Source: an uncultured Candidatus Thioglobus sp. (GTDB lineage: Bacteria > Pseudomonadota > Gammaproteobacteria > PS1 > Thioglobaceae). Taken from it: a stretch of DNA of 59,701 bases. Location of the stretch: NCBI GenBank assembly GCA_910595805.1, contig CAJVCK010000005.1, positions 1 through 59,701 on the forward strand, written 5' to 3'. The notes below the pieces were generated by a model. That model was not told the origin of the DNA. It saw only the letters and a program-made list of their open reading frames with translations, and searched no databases. How positions within the stretch are numbered: the first letter of the stretch is position 1; the number at the start of each line of letters is the position of its first letter. The translations under genes and the position numbers were made by a program. Below are positions 47,780-58,700 of the stretch, in pieces.

Positions 47780-49636
47780 CTAGCCAATTAATTTATTCAT
47801 ACGCTTAACAAACTCAGCAGGATCTTTAAGTTGTCCGCCTTCGCTAAGCACTGCTTGATCGAATAAAACATTGACTAAGTCTTCATCAACTTTAGTTTTA
47901 AGCTTTTCAACCAACGGATGGGTCGGGTTGATTTCAAGGATTGGCTTAGTCTCTGGTACGTCTTGACCAAGGGATGCCATAATTCTTTCCATGTTGCCAC
48001 CCAGCTCATTTTCATCAGCAACCAGACAAGAAGGGGATTCGCTAAGGCGATTAGATATCTTAACCTCTTTAACTTGCACATCAAGAATTGCTTGCATCTT
48101 TTCTAACGTTTCTTTATAGCCTTCAGCTGTTTTTTCCTTCTCTTCTTTCTCTTCTTCAGAGTCTAAATCTTGTAAATCACCCTTGGCGATTGATTTGAGA
48201 TTTTTGCCTTCAAACTCTGTGAAGTTATTTACCATCCACTCATCAACGCGATCAGAGAGTAGTAAAACTTCAATGTCTTTTTGCTTGAATATCTCTAAGT
48301 GTGGAGATCCTTTAGCGGCTGCGTAAGTCTCGGCAGTTACATAGTAAATATCTTTTTGATCCTTGTCCATACGTTCGATGTAATCAGCCAACGAGACAGT
48401 TTGATCTTCGCTAGTTGAGTTGGTGGTTGCAAAGCGCATCAGGTTGGCAATCTTGTCTTTATTACTAAAGTCTTCAACCACACCTTCTTTCATTACCATG
48501 CCAAATTCGTTCCAGAATTTTGCGTAGTCTTCTGGCTTATTTTTTGCCATTTTTTCTAATTCTTTTAAAATTCGAGAAACTGAGGCTTTGCGAATAGTAT
48601 CAACCACTTTATTACCTTGTAATATTTCACGTGAGACGTTTAATGACAAGTCTGCTGTATCAATAACACCTTTGATAAAGCGTAAGTACATTGGCATTAG
48701 ATTTTCGTTGTCCTCCATGATGAATACACGCTTAGCATAAAGTTTAATACCGCCTTTGCGCTTAGGCTCCCACATGTCAAAAGGTGCTTTAGATGGGATA
48801 AATAATAGCGAGGTGTAGTCTAGCTTGCCTTCAACACGGTTGTGAATTTGTGTCAGTGGCGCTTCAAAATCAAAAGTGAGTGATTTGTAGAATTCATCAT
48901 AATCTTCTTGCTTAAGATCGCGCTTGTCTTGTGTCCAAAATGCATTGGCTTTATTAACTGTCTCATATTCAATAGTATCGTCCGAATCCTCTTCTACTGG
49001 CTTAATCATCATAATAGGTACAGTAATGTGATCTGAATATTTAGAGATAATACCGCGTAGGCGATGATCATCTAGAAATTCTTTTTCATCGTCTTTAATA
49101 TGTAGTGTGATTGACGTACCAAACTCTTCTACTGTTTCAGTTTCTAAAGAATACTCGCCCTTACCTGCTGAAGACCAAACTGTACCGTTGGCTTTATCAT
49201 CACCTGCTTTACGTGTCGATAGAGTAACTTCATCTGCAACAATAAAAGCAGAATAAAAACCCACACCAAATTGACCAATAAGGTTTGAATCTTCAGCTTG
49301 TTTGTCATCTAGACTTTGTAAAAACTTTTTGGTACCTGAATTAGCAATGGTACCGATGTTTGCCATCACTTCATCTTGGGTCATGCCAATACCATTGTCG
49401 CTAATCGTAATAGTGCTCGCATCTTTATCAACACTAACATGAACTGCCAGTTCTTCTTTACCTTCAACTAAAGCGTCATTTGATAACGATTCAAACTTTA
49501 GCTTATCAATAGCATCTGATGCGTTAGAGACAAGCTCTCTTAGGAATATTTCTTTGTTAGAGTACAAAGAATGAATCATTAAATGTAGGAGTTGAGAAAC
49601 TTCAGTTTGAAAGGCATGTGTTTGTTTTGTCGCCAT
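47780..49636 (-). CDS. htpG: Chaperone HtpG (Hsp90)
   Basis: 618 residues from ATG 49636 (MATKQTHAFQTEVSQLLHLM), with an AGGAA ribosome box upstream; the reading to 49705 is not supported by the family. The GHKL ATPase motifs are LRELVSNASDAIDKL, ISDNGIGMT and GQFGVGFYSAF, followed by the middle domain with SREILQGN and the dimerisation domain. It is intact. A heat-shock-type promoter precedes it. Confidence 0.97.
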   Translation of the reverse strand: MATKQTHAFQTEVSQLLHLMIHSLYSNKEIFLRELVSNASDAIDKLKFESLSNDALVEGKEELAVHVSVDKDASTITISDNGIGMTQDEVMANIGTIANSGTKKFLQSLDDKQAEDSNLIGQFGVGFYSAFIVADEVTLSTRKAGDDKANGTVWSSAGKGEYSLETETVEEFGTSITLHIKDDEKEFLDDHRLRGIISKYSDHITVPIMMIKPVEEDSDDTIEYETVNKANAFWTQDKRDLKQEDYDEFYKSLTFDFEAPLTQIHNRVEGKLDYTSLLFIPSKAPFDMWEPKRKGGIKLYAKRVFIMEDNENLMPMYLRFIKGVIDTADLSLNVSREILQGNKVVDTIRKASVSRILKELEKMAKNKPEDYAKFWNEFGMVMKEGVVEDFSNKDKIANLMRFATTNSTSEDQTVSLADYIERMDKDQKDIYYVTAETYAAAKGSPHLEIFKQKDIEVLLLSDRVDEWMVNNFTEFEGKNLKSIAKGDLQDLDSEEEKEEKEKTAEGYKETLEKMQAILDVQVKEVKISNRLSESPSCLVADENELGGNMERIMASLGQDVPETKPILEINPTHPLVEKLKTKVDEDLVNVLFDQAVLSEGGQLKDPAEFVKRMNKLIG

Positions 49637-49670
49637 TTGTTTATTCCTGTTTTGTGCGTAAAATACATTG

Positions 49671-49696
49671 ATATGGGCAAAGTTATAAAATTCAAG
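49671..49696 (-). promoter_or_regulatory. Putative heat-shock (sigma-32) promoter of htpG
   Basis: Minus strand: CTTGAAT (49690-49696), eleven-base spacer, GCCCATAT (49671-49678). Consensus is CTTGAAA and CCCCATNT, so 6 of 7 and 7 of 8 fit (counting N as free). The start near 49664 leaves a leader of about 28 bases. The -35 element touches the GTG start of xerC at 49696. Confidence 0.65.
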
Positions 49697-50574
49697 TGAA
49701 AACACAAATTACACAATTTATATTGTATTTGCGTGTTGAACGTCACTATGCATTAAACACCCAGCAAGCCTATCAACGAGACTTACAACAACTGTTAAGC
49801 TTTGCAAATCAACAAGGGGTTAACAGTTGGGTCGATTTAACCAGCGAACACCTTAATTTACTGGTGATGAAAATGCGTCACGCCAATAGTAGTGGTCGCA
49901 CCATTCGTCGACATTTATCTTCTACTCGTGGATTTTTAGCTTATCTTGTTAATCAGAGTTATTTGCCCAGTAATTGTGCGTTAGGTTTACAGCCGCCAAA
50001 AATTGATCAAAACCTGCCAAAGACATTGGATTATGGTCAATTAACACTCATGCTTAACCCAAGGTCTAATTCACTCTCAGAACTACGTGATGTGGCTATT
50101 ATTGAGGTAATTTACTCATGTGGTCTTCGTGTATCAGAATTAGTCAATCTCAATACGAATGATATAGATGCTAAACAGGGTTTCCTGAAAGTAATGGGCA
50201 AGGGTGGTAAGATGCGCCATACGCCGTTGGGTGAATCTGCCCAACAGGCGATTAGCCGCTATTTAAAGAAGCTGGGTGTTGTGCAAGACGCCTTGTTTTT
50301 AAACAATCGACAAACTAGAATTAGTATTAGAGCTATACAAGAAATGATCAAAAAACGCGCACTTGAAGTTGGTATTAAAATTAGCGTACACCCACACATG
50401 TTGCGTCATGCGGCAGCAACACATTTTTTGCAATCAAGTCATGACCTTCGTTCTGTACAAGAATTTTTAGGTCACGAAAGCATCAAGTCGACTCAGGTGT
50501 ATACACACTTAGATTTTTTAGAGTTGTCCAAAGTTTATGATCGGTGTCATCCAAGAGCAAAGAAAACAACATGA
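49696..50574 (+). CDS. xerC: Site-specific tyrosine recombinase XerC
   Basis: 292 residues from GTG 49696. The catalytic set is present: R145 (CGLRVSEL), a lysine at 169 or 172 (MGKGGK), H234 and R237 (HPHMLRH), H260 (LGH) and Y269 (QVYTH). The ending KVYDRCHPRAK is typical of XerC rather than XerD. It resolves chromosome dimers at dif together with XerD, which is not in the window. It overlaps tsaC by four bases. Confidence 0.92.
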   Translation: MKTQITQFILYLRVERHYALNTQQAYQRDLQQLLSFANQQGVNSWVDLTSEHLNLLVMKMRHANSSGRTIRRHLSSTRGFLAYLVNQSYLPSNCALGLQPPKIDQNLPKTLDYGQLTLMLNPRSNSLSELRDVAIIEVIYSCGLRVSELVNLNTNDIDAKQGFLKVMGKGGKMRHTPLGESAQQAISRYLKKLGVVQDALFLNNRQTRISIRAIQEMIKKRALEVGIKISVHPHMLRHAAATHFLQSSHDLRSVQEFLGHESIKSTQVYTHLDFLELSKVYDRCHPRAKKTT

Positions 50575-51107
50575 GCTTTCGAGCCAGATCGGCAGTACAG
50601 CATTTAAAAGCAGGTGGAGTGATATCTCATCCTACTGATACCATTCAAGGTTTAGCTTGTTTGCCGCATTTTGAGCAAGCCATGCAACGTATATTACAAC
50701 TCAAGCATCGCTCTGCTAGCAAAGGCATGATTTTATTAGCCAGCGATATTTGCTACTTTGCTGATTATGTAGCAGATGTATCTCAATTGGACAAAATTAA
50801 AACAAGCAATACACCGACAACATATTTACTTAAAGCCAATCAGTATGCTTCTAAAATTTTGACTGGCGGGCTTGATACAATTGCCCTTAGACTAACTAAC
50901 AATGCTTTAATTACACAATTGTGTCAAGCAAGTGATAGTGCTTTGGTTTCTACTAGTGCAAATACCAGTGGTAAAAATACTGCAACAAGTATTCTGGAAT
51001 TACATTGTTTTTTTAATCAAGAATTAGATTTTATAATCGCGCCACAAAACTATAATAACCAACCATCACAAATTATTAATTTGCAAACCGGAGAGCGCCT
51101 TAGATGA
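50571..51107 (+). CDS. tsaC: Threonylcarbamoyl-AMP synthase TsaC
   Basis: 178 residues from ATG 50571, which overlaps the xerC stop (ATGA); the longer reading to 50544 is rejected. [35 protein letters not shown] and [16 protein letters not shown] are the YrdC/Sua5 motifs. It makes threonylcarbamoyl-AMP for t6A in tRNA. The single-domain size is typical of TsaC. Confidence 0.93.
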   Translation: MSFRARSAVQHLKAGGVISHPTDTIQGLACLPHFEQAMQRILQLKHRSASKGMILLASDICYFADYVADVSQLDKIKTSNTPTTYLLKANQYASKILTGGLDTIALRLTNNALITQLCQASDSALVSTSANTSGKNTATSILELHCFFNQELDFIIAPQNYNNQPSQIINLQTGERLR

Positions 51108-52027
51108 GTGAAAAAACAATGATTGATCAAGTTAAAACTTATTTATTAAGCTTACAGCAAAATATTTGTGATCAGTTAGAAGCGGTAGATGGTAAAGCTG
51201 GATTTATTAAAGATGAATGGAAAAAGCCAGATAACAGTGGCAACGGAATTACACGTGTACTGACCAATGGCACTGTGTTTGAACAAGCGGGTGTAAATTT
51301 TTCAATTGTGCATGGTGATAATATGCCAGCTTCAGCCACAGCACTCAGACCTGAATTAGCAGGGCGTAGCTTTAGCGCTTTGGGCGTGTCTTTAGTGATT
51401 CACCCACTCAATCCTTATGCACCCACTTCACATGCGAATGTGCGTTTCTTTATTGCTGAAAAAGAAGGTGAAGAGCCAATTTGGTGGTTTGGTGGTGGTT
51501 TTGACCTCACGCCTTATTATGGCTTTGATGAAGATGCGATTTTATGGCATCAAACCGCTAAAGATGCTTGCGACCCATTTGGTGATGACACCTATCTAAA
51601 ATATAAAAAATGGTGTGATGATTATTTTTACATGAAGCACCGTGACGAGCAACGCGGTATTGGCGGCTTGTTTTTTGATGATCTTAACGAAGGCGGATTT
51701 GATCAGTGTTTTGCTTTTATGCAAAGTGTGGGTAATAGCTATATTAAGGCCTATCGACCAATTGTTGAGCGCCGTAAAGACACGCCATTTACTGACCATG
51801 AAAGACAGTTCCAATTGTATCGTCGTGGTCGTTACGTTGAGTTTAACTTAGTCTATGATCGTGGCACCTTATTTGGCCTGCAAACCGGTGGCCGTACAGA
51901 GTCTATTTTGATGTCACTACCGCCATTAGTTCGTTGGGAATACCAACACACACCAGAGCCTGGAACGCCAGAAGCCGAGTTGTATGAGCGTTATATCAAA
52001 CCACAAGATTGGTTGGGACTGGAATAG
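51104..52027 (+). CDS. hemF: Oxygen-dependent coproporphyrinogen III oxidase
   Basis: 307 residues. [22 protein letters not shown], the [20 protein letters not shown] stretch and the late [17 protein letters not shown], then [13 protein letters not shown], identify HemF. It converts coproporphyrinogen III to protoporphyrinogen IX with oxygen, pointing to at least some aerobic growth. It overlaps tsaC by four bases. Confidence 0.97.
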   Translation: MSEKTMIDQVKTYLLSLQQNICDQLEAVDGKAGFIKDEWKKPDNSGNGITRVLTNGTVFEQAGVNFSIVHGDNMPASATALRPELAGRSFSALGVSLVIHPLNPYAPTSHANVRFFIAEKEGEEPIWWFGGGFDLTPYYGFDEDAILWHQTAKDACDPFGDDTYLKYKKWCDDYFYMKHRDEQRGIGGLFFDDLNEGGFDQCFAFMQSVGNSYIKAYRPIVERRKDTPFTDHERQFQLYRRGRYVEFNLVYDRGTLFGLQTGGRTESILMSLPPLVRWEYQHTPEPGTPEAELYERYIKPQDWLGLE

Positions 52028-52032
52028 TAGAT

Positions 52033-52257
52033 ATGAAACATAATATTGATGCTAAACGTCTACTTTGCCCTATGCCGGTGATACGCTTAGGTGAGATGAT
52101 TAACAACATTGATACTGGTGATACCATTGAAATGCTGGCTACTGATCCAGGTGTCTTACATGACATTCCTGCTTGGTGCAAGGTGCATGGCCACAAAGTA
52201 ATTGAAATTGATGAAAAAACCGATGAGATTACTCTAATTGTTGAGAAAATAGGGTAG
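52033..52257 (+). CDS. tusA: TusA-family sulfurtransferase
   Basis: 74 residues from ATG 52033; an earlier reading to 52009 overlaps hemF. LLCPMPVIRLGEMI holds the persulfide cysteine C12 in the CPMP motif; LATDPGVLHDIPAWCKVHGH follows. TusA passes sulfur to tRNA thiolation, and in sulfur oxidisers relatives carry sulfur in the cytosolic Dsr/Hdr routes. Context (hemF, glnA) does not decide between them. Confidence 0.9.
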   Translation: MKHNIDAKRLLCPMPVIRLGEMINNIDTGDTIEMLATDPGVLHDIPAWCKVHGHKVIEIDEKTDEITLIVEKIG

Positions 52258-52293
52258 AATAAGTCGCTGTTTTTATTGTAAATAACAGTTTTT

Positions 52294-52299
52294 TATAAT
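52294..52299 (+). promoter_or_regulatory. -10 box upstream of glnA
   Basis: Perfect TATAAT at 52294-52299, 96 bases before the glnA ATG. The -35 region is AT-rich without a good match. No sigma-54 GG-N10-GC element was found nearby. Confidence 0.45.
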
Positions 52300-52326
52300 A
52301 TAACAATAAAACAAAAAAAGAATTAT

Positions 52327-52363
52327 GCTTGCAACGGCGCAAGCTGTTTGACAATGACTGTCA
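52327..52363 (+). promoter_or_regulatory. Two small hairpins in the glnA leader
   Basis: GCTTGC/GCAAGC around a six-base loop (52327-52344), then TGACA/TGTCA around a five-base loop (52349-52363). Both lie between the -10 box and the AGGAGA ribosome site. They do not match the glutamine riboswitch core that I can recall. Confidence 0.4.
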
Positions 52364-52394
52364 GCAAATTAAATAGTTAAAAATAGGAGAAAGT

Positions 52395-53807
52395 ATGTCT
52401 GCTAAAGATGTAATGAAGATAATGAAGGACAACGAAGTTAAATTCGTTGATTTCCGTTTTACTGATACAAAAGGTAAGGAGCAACATGTAAGTGTTCCAG
52501 CTCATACAGTTAATGCTGAGAAATTTGAGGCTGGTCAAATGTTTGATGGCTCTTCAATCGCTGGCTGGAAAGATATTAATGAGTCAGATATGATTTTGCA
52601 ACCAGATCTAGATGCATGTGTTATGGACCCATTCACTCAAGAATCCACACTAATTGTACGTTGTGATATTATTGAGCCAACAGACATGAAGGGTTATGAA
52701 AAAGATCCTCGCTCTATTGCTAAGCGTGCTGAAGCATACATGAAAGAGCAAAATATCGGTGATACTGCCTATTTCGGCAATGAGCCAGAATTTTTTGTAT
52801 TTGATCAAGTTAAGTTTGATAATACCATGGGCTCATGCAGCTATTCAGTACATTCTGAAGAGGCTGCTTGGGAAAGTGGTAGTGATTTTGATGGCGGTAA
52901 TACAGGTCATCGTCCGGGCGTTAAAGGGGGGTACTTCCCAGTTCCTCCTGTAGATTCATTACATGATCTTCGTGCTGAAATGTGTCTTGCAATCGAAGAG
53001 ATGGGTGTTACTACTGAGGTTCACCATCATGAAGTTGGTACAGCTGGTCAATGTGAAATTGGTGCTTTGTACAACACACTGGTTAAAAAAGGAGACGAGA
53101 CTCAAATCCTAAAATATTGTATCCAGAATGTAGCACATGCATATGGTAAAACTGCAACATTTATGCCTAAGCCTATCGTTGGTGACAACGGTAATGGAAT
53201 GCACGTTCACCAGTCAATTGCTAAAGACGGTGTAAACTTGTTCTATGAAGAGGGTGCTTACGGAAACTTAAGTGAGTTAGCGCTACACTATGTAGGCGGT
53301 ATTATTAAGCACGCTAGAGCGTTAAATGCATTTTGTAATGCTTCAACTAACTCATACAAGCGTTTAGTTCCAGGTTTTGAAGCGCCAGAGATCTTACAAT
53401 ATTCAGCTAAAAACCGTTCTGCTGCGATTCGTGTTCCTTTTGAGTCAAACCCTAAGGGTACGCGTGTTGAGGTTCGATTCCCTGATCCAACTGCTAACCC
53501 ATATTTGGCATTCTCAGCGATGTTAATGGCCGGCCTTGATGGTATTAAGAATAAAATTGATCCAGGTAAGCCTGCTACAGAAGATTTGTACGAATTATCA
53601 GAAGCTGATAAGGCGAAGATTCCTACAGTAGCATCTTCACTTGATCAAGCACTAGAAGCTCTTGATGCAGACCGTGAGTTTTTAACTGCTGGTGGTGTAT
53701 TTACAGATGACATGATTGATTCATACATTGATCTGAAGATGGAAGAGGTAACTGCACTTCGTTGTGCAACTCACCCAGTTGAATACGAAATGTATTACAG
53801 CTTGTAA
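52395..53807 (+). CDS. glnA: Glutamine synthetase type I
   Basis: 470 residues, typical GSI-beta. Conserved blocks: [16 protein letters not shown], the ATP/metal segments around [26 protein letters not shown], and [10 protein letters not shown]. Tyr399 in EDLYELS is the adenylylation site, so activity should be set by GlnE together with PII; glnD is in this window. A clean AGGAGA box precedes the ATG. A strong terminator closes the gene. Confidence 0.98.
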   Translation: MSAKDVMKIMKDNEVKFVDFRFTDTKGKEQHVSVPAHTVNAEKFEAGQMFDGSSIAGWKDINESDMILQPDLDACVMDPFTQESTLIVRCDIIEPTDMKGYEKDPRSIAKRAEAYMKEQNIGDTAYFGNEPEFFVFDQVKFDNTMGSCSYSVHSEEAAWESGSDFDGGNTGHRPGVKGGYFPVPPVDSLHDLRAEMCLAIEEMGVTTEVHHHEVGTAGQCEIGALYNTLVKKGDETQILKYCIQNVAHAYGKTATFMPKPIVGDNGNGMHVHQSIAKDGVNLFYEEGAYGNLSELALHYVGGIIKHARALNAFCNASTNSYKRLVPGFEAPEILQYSAKNRSAAIRVPFESNPKGTRVEVRFPDPTANPYLAFSAMLMAGLDGIKNKIDPGKPATEDLYELSEADKAKIPTVASSLDQALEALDADREFLTAGGVFTDDMIDSYIDLKMEEVTALRCATHPVEYEMYYSL

Positions 53808-53823
53808 TATTTAACTTCGTGTT

Positions 53824-53857
53824 ACAAAAAAAGCCGTGCAAATGCACGGCTTTTTTT
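53824..53857 (+). terminator. Rho-independent terminator of glnA
   Basis: GCCGTGCA (53833-53840), two-base loop, TGCACGGC (53843-53850), followed by seven T. Seven A precede the stem. It lies 25 bases after the glnA stop. Confidence 0.95.
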
Positions 53858-53902
53858 ATGTCTAAAGCGTAAAATAACCTTCAAAATACTATATTGATAA
53901 TT

Positions 53903-54862
53903 ATGACAGTACTTAGAAACGATTGGACGATTCAAGAGGTTGAAGATTTATTTGCACTGCCTTTTAACGATTTGTTATTTCAAGCACACAATATTCATCG
54001 TCAGAATTTCGATCCAAATCAAGTTCAGGTCAGTTCATTGTTAAATATTAAAACTGGCGCTTGTCCAGAGGACTGTTCATATTGTTCGCAAAGCTCTAAG
54101 TATGACACAAGGCTTGAGCGCGAAAAACTCATGGAGATTGATTTGGTTTTAGAACAAGCCAAAGAAGCTAAAGATAAGGGTGCGACACGTTTTTGCATGG
54201 GTGCAGCTTGGCGCAATCCTACTGATAAAAGTCTTGATAAAGTTATTCCAATGATTCAAGGTGTTAAGGCTATGGGTATGGAAACTTGTGTGACTTTGGG
54301 CATGCTAACGCAAGAACAAGCCTTTACTTTAAAAGAAGCAGGCCTAGATTATTACAATCATAATCTTGATACTTCCCAAGAGAATTATGCTAACGTTATT
54401 ACCACACGTACGTTTCAAGATCGTCTAGATACCTTGGAATCTGTCCAAAATGCTGATATTAATGTTTGCAGTGGTGGTATTTTAGGTTTGGGCGAAGGTC
54501 AGACAGACCGAGCTTCTATGTTAAGGTCTTTGGCAAATTTAGAGCGGCATCCTGATAGTGTGCCGCTCAATCTATTGGTGCCGATTCCAGGAACGCCGTT
54601 CGAGAAGGTTGCACCACCAACTGAAAGTGAATTTATTCGCACCATTGCTGTAGCACGTATTATGATGCCAAAATCAGTGGTGCGTTTGTCCGCAGGTCGC
54701 ACTGAAATGGGTGAGGCAATGCAGGCGATATGTTTCTTTGCAGGTGCAAATTCTATTTTTTATGGCGAACAATTGCTGACAACTGACAATCCTGATACAA
54801 ATACAGATCAAGCTTTGTTTGAAAAACTTGGTATTAATCAACAGACATTAAGTAGTCACTAA
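53903..54862 (+). CDS. bioB: Biotin synthase
   Basis: 319 residues from ATG 53903; a TTG at 53894 is rejected. The radical-SAM cluster is C54-PED-C58-SY-C61 in [45 protein letters not shown] and the late RLSAGRTEM bind SAM and the second cluster. It inserts sulfur into dethiobiotin. No other bio genes are adjacent. Its last 29 bases overlap the end of murG on the other strand. Confidence 0.97.
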   Translation: MTVLRNDWTIQEVEDLFALPFNDLLFQAHNIHRQNFDPNQVQVSSLLNIKTGACPEDCSYCSQSSKYDTRLEREKLMEIDLVLEQAKEAKDKGATRFCMGAAWRNPTDKSLDKVIPMIQGVKAMGMETCVTLGMLTQEQAFTLKEAGLDYYNHNLDTSQENYANVITTRTFQDRLDTLESVQNADINVCSGGILGLGEGQTDRASMLRSLANLERHPDSVPLNLLVPIPGTPFEKVAPPTESEFIRTIAVARIMMPKSVVRLSAGRTEMGEAMQAICFFAGANSIFYGEQLLTTDNPDTNTDQALFEKLGINQQTLSSH

Positions 54863-55865
54863 TCATCTTTGTTGCATCTGGTTTAGCTAATTTATTTGCT
54901 TGTTCAGACATTTTTTTAATCTTTTTATCGTCTAAATCGAGTAGCACTTTTTCGAGCAACTGAACAGTTAAATCTTTTTGTTCAATCAATATTCCAGCAC
55001 CATGATCAGACAGGATTTTGGCATTATGAAATTGATGGTTATCGATTGCATGCGGTAGTGGGATTAAAACACTAGATTTTGCCGCTAACATCAACTCTGA
55101 TACTGTCATTGCACCTGCACGACATAGTACGATATCTGCCCAAGCATAGGCTTTTGCCATGTCGTCAATAAATGCCACCACTTTTGTATTTTTACTGTTG
55201 TATTGAGCTTTAACAGACTCAAGGTGTTGTTTGCCAGTTTGATGCCAAATATTGATATCAATATTTAGTTTAGTGACAATGTCGTTAATAGGTTTTGACC
55301 CTAAACTACCACCAATAATTAATAGATTGAGTTTTTTGTTATCGGTATTGGTTTTTTTAGGCTTAAACATCACAGGGTTGCCAGAAGTTATCGCCTTAGC
55401 AGATTGTTCAAATGTATTGTCAAAGGCTTGAAAGGCTTGTGTAGCTGTTTTTATTAGAAGCTTGTTAGTGGTGCCAGGTACTGAATTTTGTTCATGAATC
55501 ACAAGCGGTACACGTAATAGCCAAGCCACTGCACCGCCAATACCAGAGGCAAAACCACCCATGCCTAGCACCACATCTGGGTTTATTTTGACAAACACAC
55601 GCACTGTTTGAATAAAAGCAAGACTTAATAAGAAAGGCGCTTTAATGAGTGCTATTATATTTTTCCCTCGTAAGCCAACCGTGTTAACTGAGTGTAACTG
55701 AATATTATGTTTAGGCACTAATATGTTTTCCATGCCATGTTTTGATCCTAACCATTTAATATTAACTGAACGCTGATCCAGCTCTTTAGCGATAGCTAAG
55801 GCTGGAAATATATGTCCACCTGTGCCACCCGCCATAATCAGTATTGTTTTTTTATTTTTAGACAT
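54834..55865 (-). CDS. murG: UDP-GlcNAc transferase MurG
   Basis: 343 residues; adds GlcNAc to lipid I to form lipid II on the inner face of the membrane. [19 protein letters not shown] (N-terminal G loop), [39 protein letters not shown] and [28 protein letters not shown] donor-binding segments are all present. It overlaps ftsW by eight bases in the usual dcw order. The rest of the dcw cluster is not in view. Confidence 0.96.
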   Translation of the reverse strand: MSKNKKTILIMAGGTGGHIFPALAIAKELDQRSVNIKWLGSKHGMENILVPKHNIQLHSVNTVGLRGKNIIALIKAPFLLSLAFIQTVRVFVKINPDVVLGMGGFASGIGGAVAWLLRVPLVIHEQNSVPGTTNKLLIKTATQAFQAFDNTFEQSAKAITSGNPVMFKPKKTNTDNKKLNLLIIGGSLGSKPINDIVTKLNIDINIWHQTGKQHLESVKAQYNSKNTKVVAFIDDMAKAYAWADIVLCRAGAMTVSELMLAAKSSVLIPLPHAIDNHQFHNAKILSDHGAGILIEQKDLTVQLLEKVLLDLDDKKIKKMSEQANKLAKPDATKMISDYLMSVD

Positions 55866-56991
55866 GGGTATTTTGGTTTTGATATCCTGCTCTATTTTCC
55901 ATATCTATTCTTAGAATTATAGCAATAGATATGATAGCAAATATCATACTACTACCGCCGTAACTAATAAAAGGTAGTGTGTACCCTTTAATCGGCATTA
56001 AACCAAGATTCATTGCGATATTGACACCAATTTGCATAGAAAACCATGAGCAGATACCAAAAACAACATAAGAACTATATTTTTTACCAATCTTAAGTGC
56101 TTCCTTAGCTATATTGAAGCTTTTTCCAATAATATAGGCAAACATAAATAAGACAAAAAGCATGCCAATAACACCAAGCTCTTCACCAATAATAGCAAAG
56201 ATCATGTCTGTATGAGGTTCTGGAAGTTTAGTGTATTTTTGGATGCCAGATCCTAATCCGGTGCCGGTCCAATCGCCTCTAGCAATACCAATAAGGGCTT
56301 GTTTCGTTTGGTGTACTTTGTCACTATCATTAAGCCAAAGGTCTGTTTGCCAAAACTCTGTCATTCTCATCCAGCGAATTGGGCTTGAGTAAATAAATAT
56401 ACCAGCTGCAACAACTAAACTAACACCTGTGATTGCTAGTTGTTTGAGATACACTCCTGCAACGAACAACATACTTAAAGCGGTAATTGTAATAATAACA
56501 GTAGCGCCCAAGTCAACTTCTAGTAGTAATAATATGTCAGCAAGAGAGACAATAATCAACGTTTTTATAAGCCCTGTCCAAGGTTTTTTGAGATCGCGTT
56601 CTTGTCTAACTAGAAATCCGGCCATAAATAAAATCATAACCAGCTTCATCATTTCAGAAGGCTGAAAGTTAAACATTCCTAAACTGATCCAGCGAGTTGA
56701 GCCATTAACCGACCGACCGATAGGTTCAGGTAAAAATACCATTATAAGAAGTATCAGAGTAATGATAAAAAATACAGGAGAATGTTTTTTCAAAAATGAA
56801 ATTGGTGTTTTTAGAACAAAAAATCCAGCACCTAGACCGAGCAGAATAAAAAATCCTTGTTTAACAGCAAATGAATAGCTATTAAAATGTCCAAGAGAGG
56901 CAGAAAAGGACATAATCCAGCCAAATGTAATTAATATTAATATTGAAATTAATAGGTTTTTGTCTGGAGATTGACCGGTTTTCTCAAACAT
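55858..56991 (-). CDS. ftsW: Cell-division SEDS glycosyltransferase FtsW
   Basis: 377-residue membrane protein with about ten helices. SEDS signatures are [17 protein letters not shown] and the [20 protein letters not shown] loop, with the closing [11 protein letters not shown]. Coupling to murG identifies FtsW and sets it apart from rodA at 12808. It polymerises septal glycan with FtsI. Confidence 0.96.
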   Translation of the reverse strand: MFEKTGQSPDKNLLISILILITFGWIMSFSASLGHFNSYSFAVKQGFFILLGLGAGFFVLKTPISFLKKHSPVFFIITLILLIMVFLPEPIGRSVNGSTRWISLGMFNFQPSEMMKLVMILFMAGFLVRQERDLKKPWTGLIKTLIIVSLADILLLLEVDLGATVIITITALSMLFVAGVYLKQLAITGVSLVVAAGIFIYSSPIRWMRMTEFWQTDLWLNDSDKVHQTKQALIGIARGDWTGTGLGSGIQKYTKLPEPHTDMIFAIIGEELGVIGMLFVLFMFAYIIGKSFNIAKEALKIGKKYSSYVVFGICSWFSMQIGVNIAMNLGLMPIKGYTLPFISYGGSSMIFAIISIAIILRIDMENRAGYQNQNTHV

Positions 56992-57055
56992 TAGTATTGT
57001 AGTATTTAGCTGTTAATTAGTAAGTAATTTATACCCTAAATATAGGCCCTATTAG

Positions 57056-57084
57056 TTGAGGTTTTAGTGCTATTAGGGGATAAT
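57056..57084 (+). promoter_or_regulatory. Putative sigma-70 promoter of the ABC-F gene
   Basis: TTGAGG (57056-57061) and GATAAT (57079-57084) are 17 bases apart. The start point near 57091 leaves a leader of about 23 bases before ATG 57114. Confidence 0.5.
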
Positions 57085-57113
57085 GTTGCTTTTTGTAAAT
57101 TCACCCGTCCATT

Positions 57114-58700
57114 ATGATCTCTACAGCTAATATCACCATGCAATTTGGTGAAAAACCTTTATTTGAAGATATTTCTATTAAGTTTCAGGGTGGTAATCGT
57201 TACGGCTTAATTGGCGCGAATGGTTGTGGCAAATCAACCTTCATGAAGATTTTAACGGGTGGGTTAAAGCCGTCTAACGGCACAGTGAGTATTAGTGATG
57301 GTGAGCGACTTGGAATTTTGCGTCAGGATCAATTTGCCTATGAAGAGTTTCGTGTTGTTGATACGGTAATCATGGGCCATGAAAAGCTTTGGGAAGTCAA
57401 AAAAGAAAGAGACCGTATTTATGCATTGCCAGAAATGAGTGACGAAGATGGTATTAAGGTTGGTGAATTAGAGATGGAATTTGCCGAAATGGATGGCTAT
57501 ATGGCTGAATCTTCTGCCAGTGAATTGTTGTTGGGTTTAGACATCCCTGAAGAGCAGCATTATGGCTTAATGAGTGAGATTGCTCCTGGTTGGAAGTTGC
57601 GTATTTTGCTTGCTCAAGCACTATTTTCTGATCCTGAAATATTATTATTAGATGAGCCAACAAACAACTTGGATATCAATTCTATTAGTTGGTTGGTTGA
57701 CGTTTTAAACGATCGTAAGGCCACGATGGTGATCATCTCTCACGATAGGCACTTTTTAAATGGTGTCTGTACTCACATGTCTGATTTAGATTACGGTGCA
57801 CTTAATACTTTCCCAGGAAATTATGATGATTTTATGATTGCTTCAACTGCCATTCAAGAAAAAATGCAGAATGACAATGCCAAAAAAGAAGCCAAGATTA
57901 AAGAACTCAAGCATTTTGTCTCGCGTTTTTCTTCAAACGCCTCTAAAGCTAAGCAAGCAACATCGCGTCAAAAGCAACTTGAAAAAATTGAGCTTGATGA
58001 TATTAAGCCTTCATCAAGAGTTAGTCCGTACATTTACTTTAACCAAGATAACAAACTCCACAGGAATGTATTAGAGGTAGAGGGGCTTAATAAGAGCTTT
58101 GATGATCTTCATGTTCTTAAGGATATTGATCTCTTATTTGAAGTTGGTGAGCGTGTTGCTATTATTGGTCAAAATGGTATTGGCAAAACGACTTTATTAC
58201 GTACTTTAGTTGGCGAACTTGAAGCTGACAAGGGTAAGGTTAAGTGGAGTGAAAATATTAATATTGGTTATTATGCACAAGATCACACTGCCGATTTCGA
58301 AGAAGACATGACCGTACTCGATTGGATGAGCCAATTCAAGAGTGAAAAAGATGATATTCAAGCCATGCGTGGCGTTCTTGGCAAGATGTTATTTGGAAAG
58401 AATGATATTATCAAGAGTGTTAAATCACTTTCTGGTGGTGAAAAAGGCAGAATGTTATTTGGCAAGTTGATGTTGCAAAAACCAAATGTATTGGTGATGG
58501 ATGAGCCAACTAACCATTTGGATATGGAATCAATCGAAGCACTTAACTTGGCACTTGATAATTATGAAGGCACTCTGATCTTTGTGAGTCACGATAGAGA
58601 GTTTGTGTCTTCATTATCTACCAAGGTGGTGGAACTTAAAGAAGATGGCATGCATTACTATTCTGGTAATTATGAAGACTACTTAAAATCACAAAAATAA
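57114..58700 (+). CDS. ybiT: ABC-F ATPase, YbiT type
   Basis: 528 residues with two ABC domains and no membrane segments. First Walker [10 protein letters not shown] (34-42), then [16 protein letters not shown]; second domain with [24 protein letters not shown] and [17 protein letters not shown]. The whole protein follows E. coli YbiT closely, including the linker [24 protein letters not shown] proteins act on the ribosome E site. It stands alone with its own promoter. Confidence 0.93.
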   Translation: MISTANITMQFGEKPLFEDISIKFQGGNRYGLIGANGCGKSTFMKILTGGLKPSNGTVSISDGERLGILRQDQFAYEEFRVVDTVIMGHEKLWEVKKERDRIYALPEMSDEDGIKVGELEMEFAEMDGYMAESSASELLLGLDIPEEQHYGLMSEIAPGWKLRILLAQALFSDPEILLLDEPTNNLDINSISWLVDVLNDRKATMVIISHDRHFLNGVCTHMSDLDYGALNTFPGNYDDFMIASTAIQEKMQNDNAKKEAKIKELKHFVSRFSSNASKAKQATSRQKQLEKIELDDIKPSSRVSPYIYFNQDNKLHRNVLEVEGLNKSFDDLHVLKDIDLLFEVGERVAIIGQNGIGKTTLLRTLVGELEADKGKVKWSENINIGYYAQDHTADFEEDMTVLDWMSQFKSEKDDIQAMRGVLGKMLFGKNDIIKSVKSLSGGEKGRMLFGKLMLQKPNVLVMDEPTNHLDMESIEALNLALDNYEGTLIFVSHDREFVSSLSTKVVELKEDGMHYYSGNYEDYLKSQK

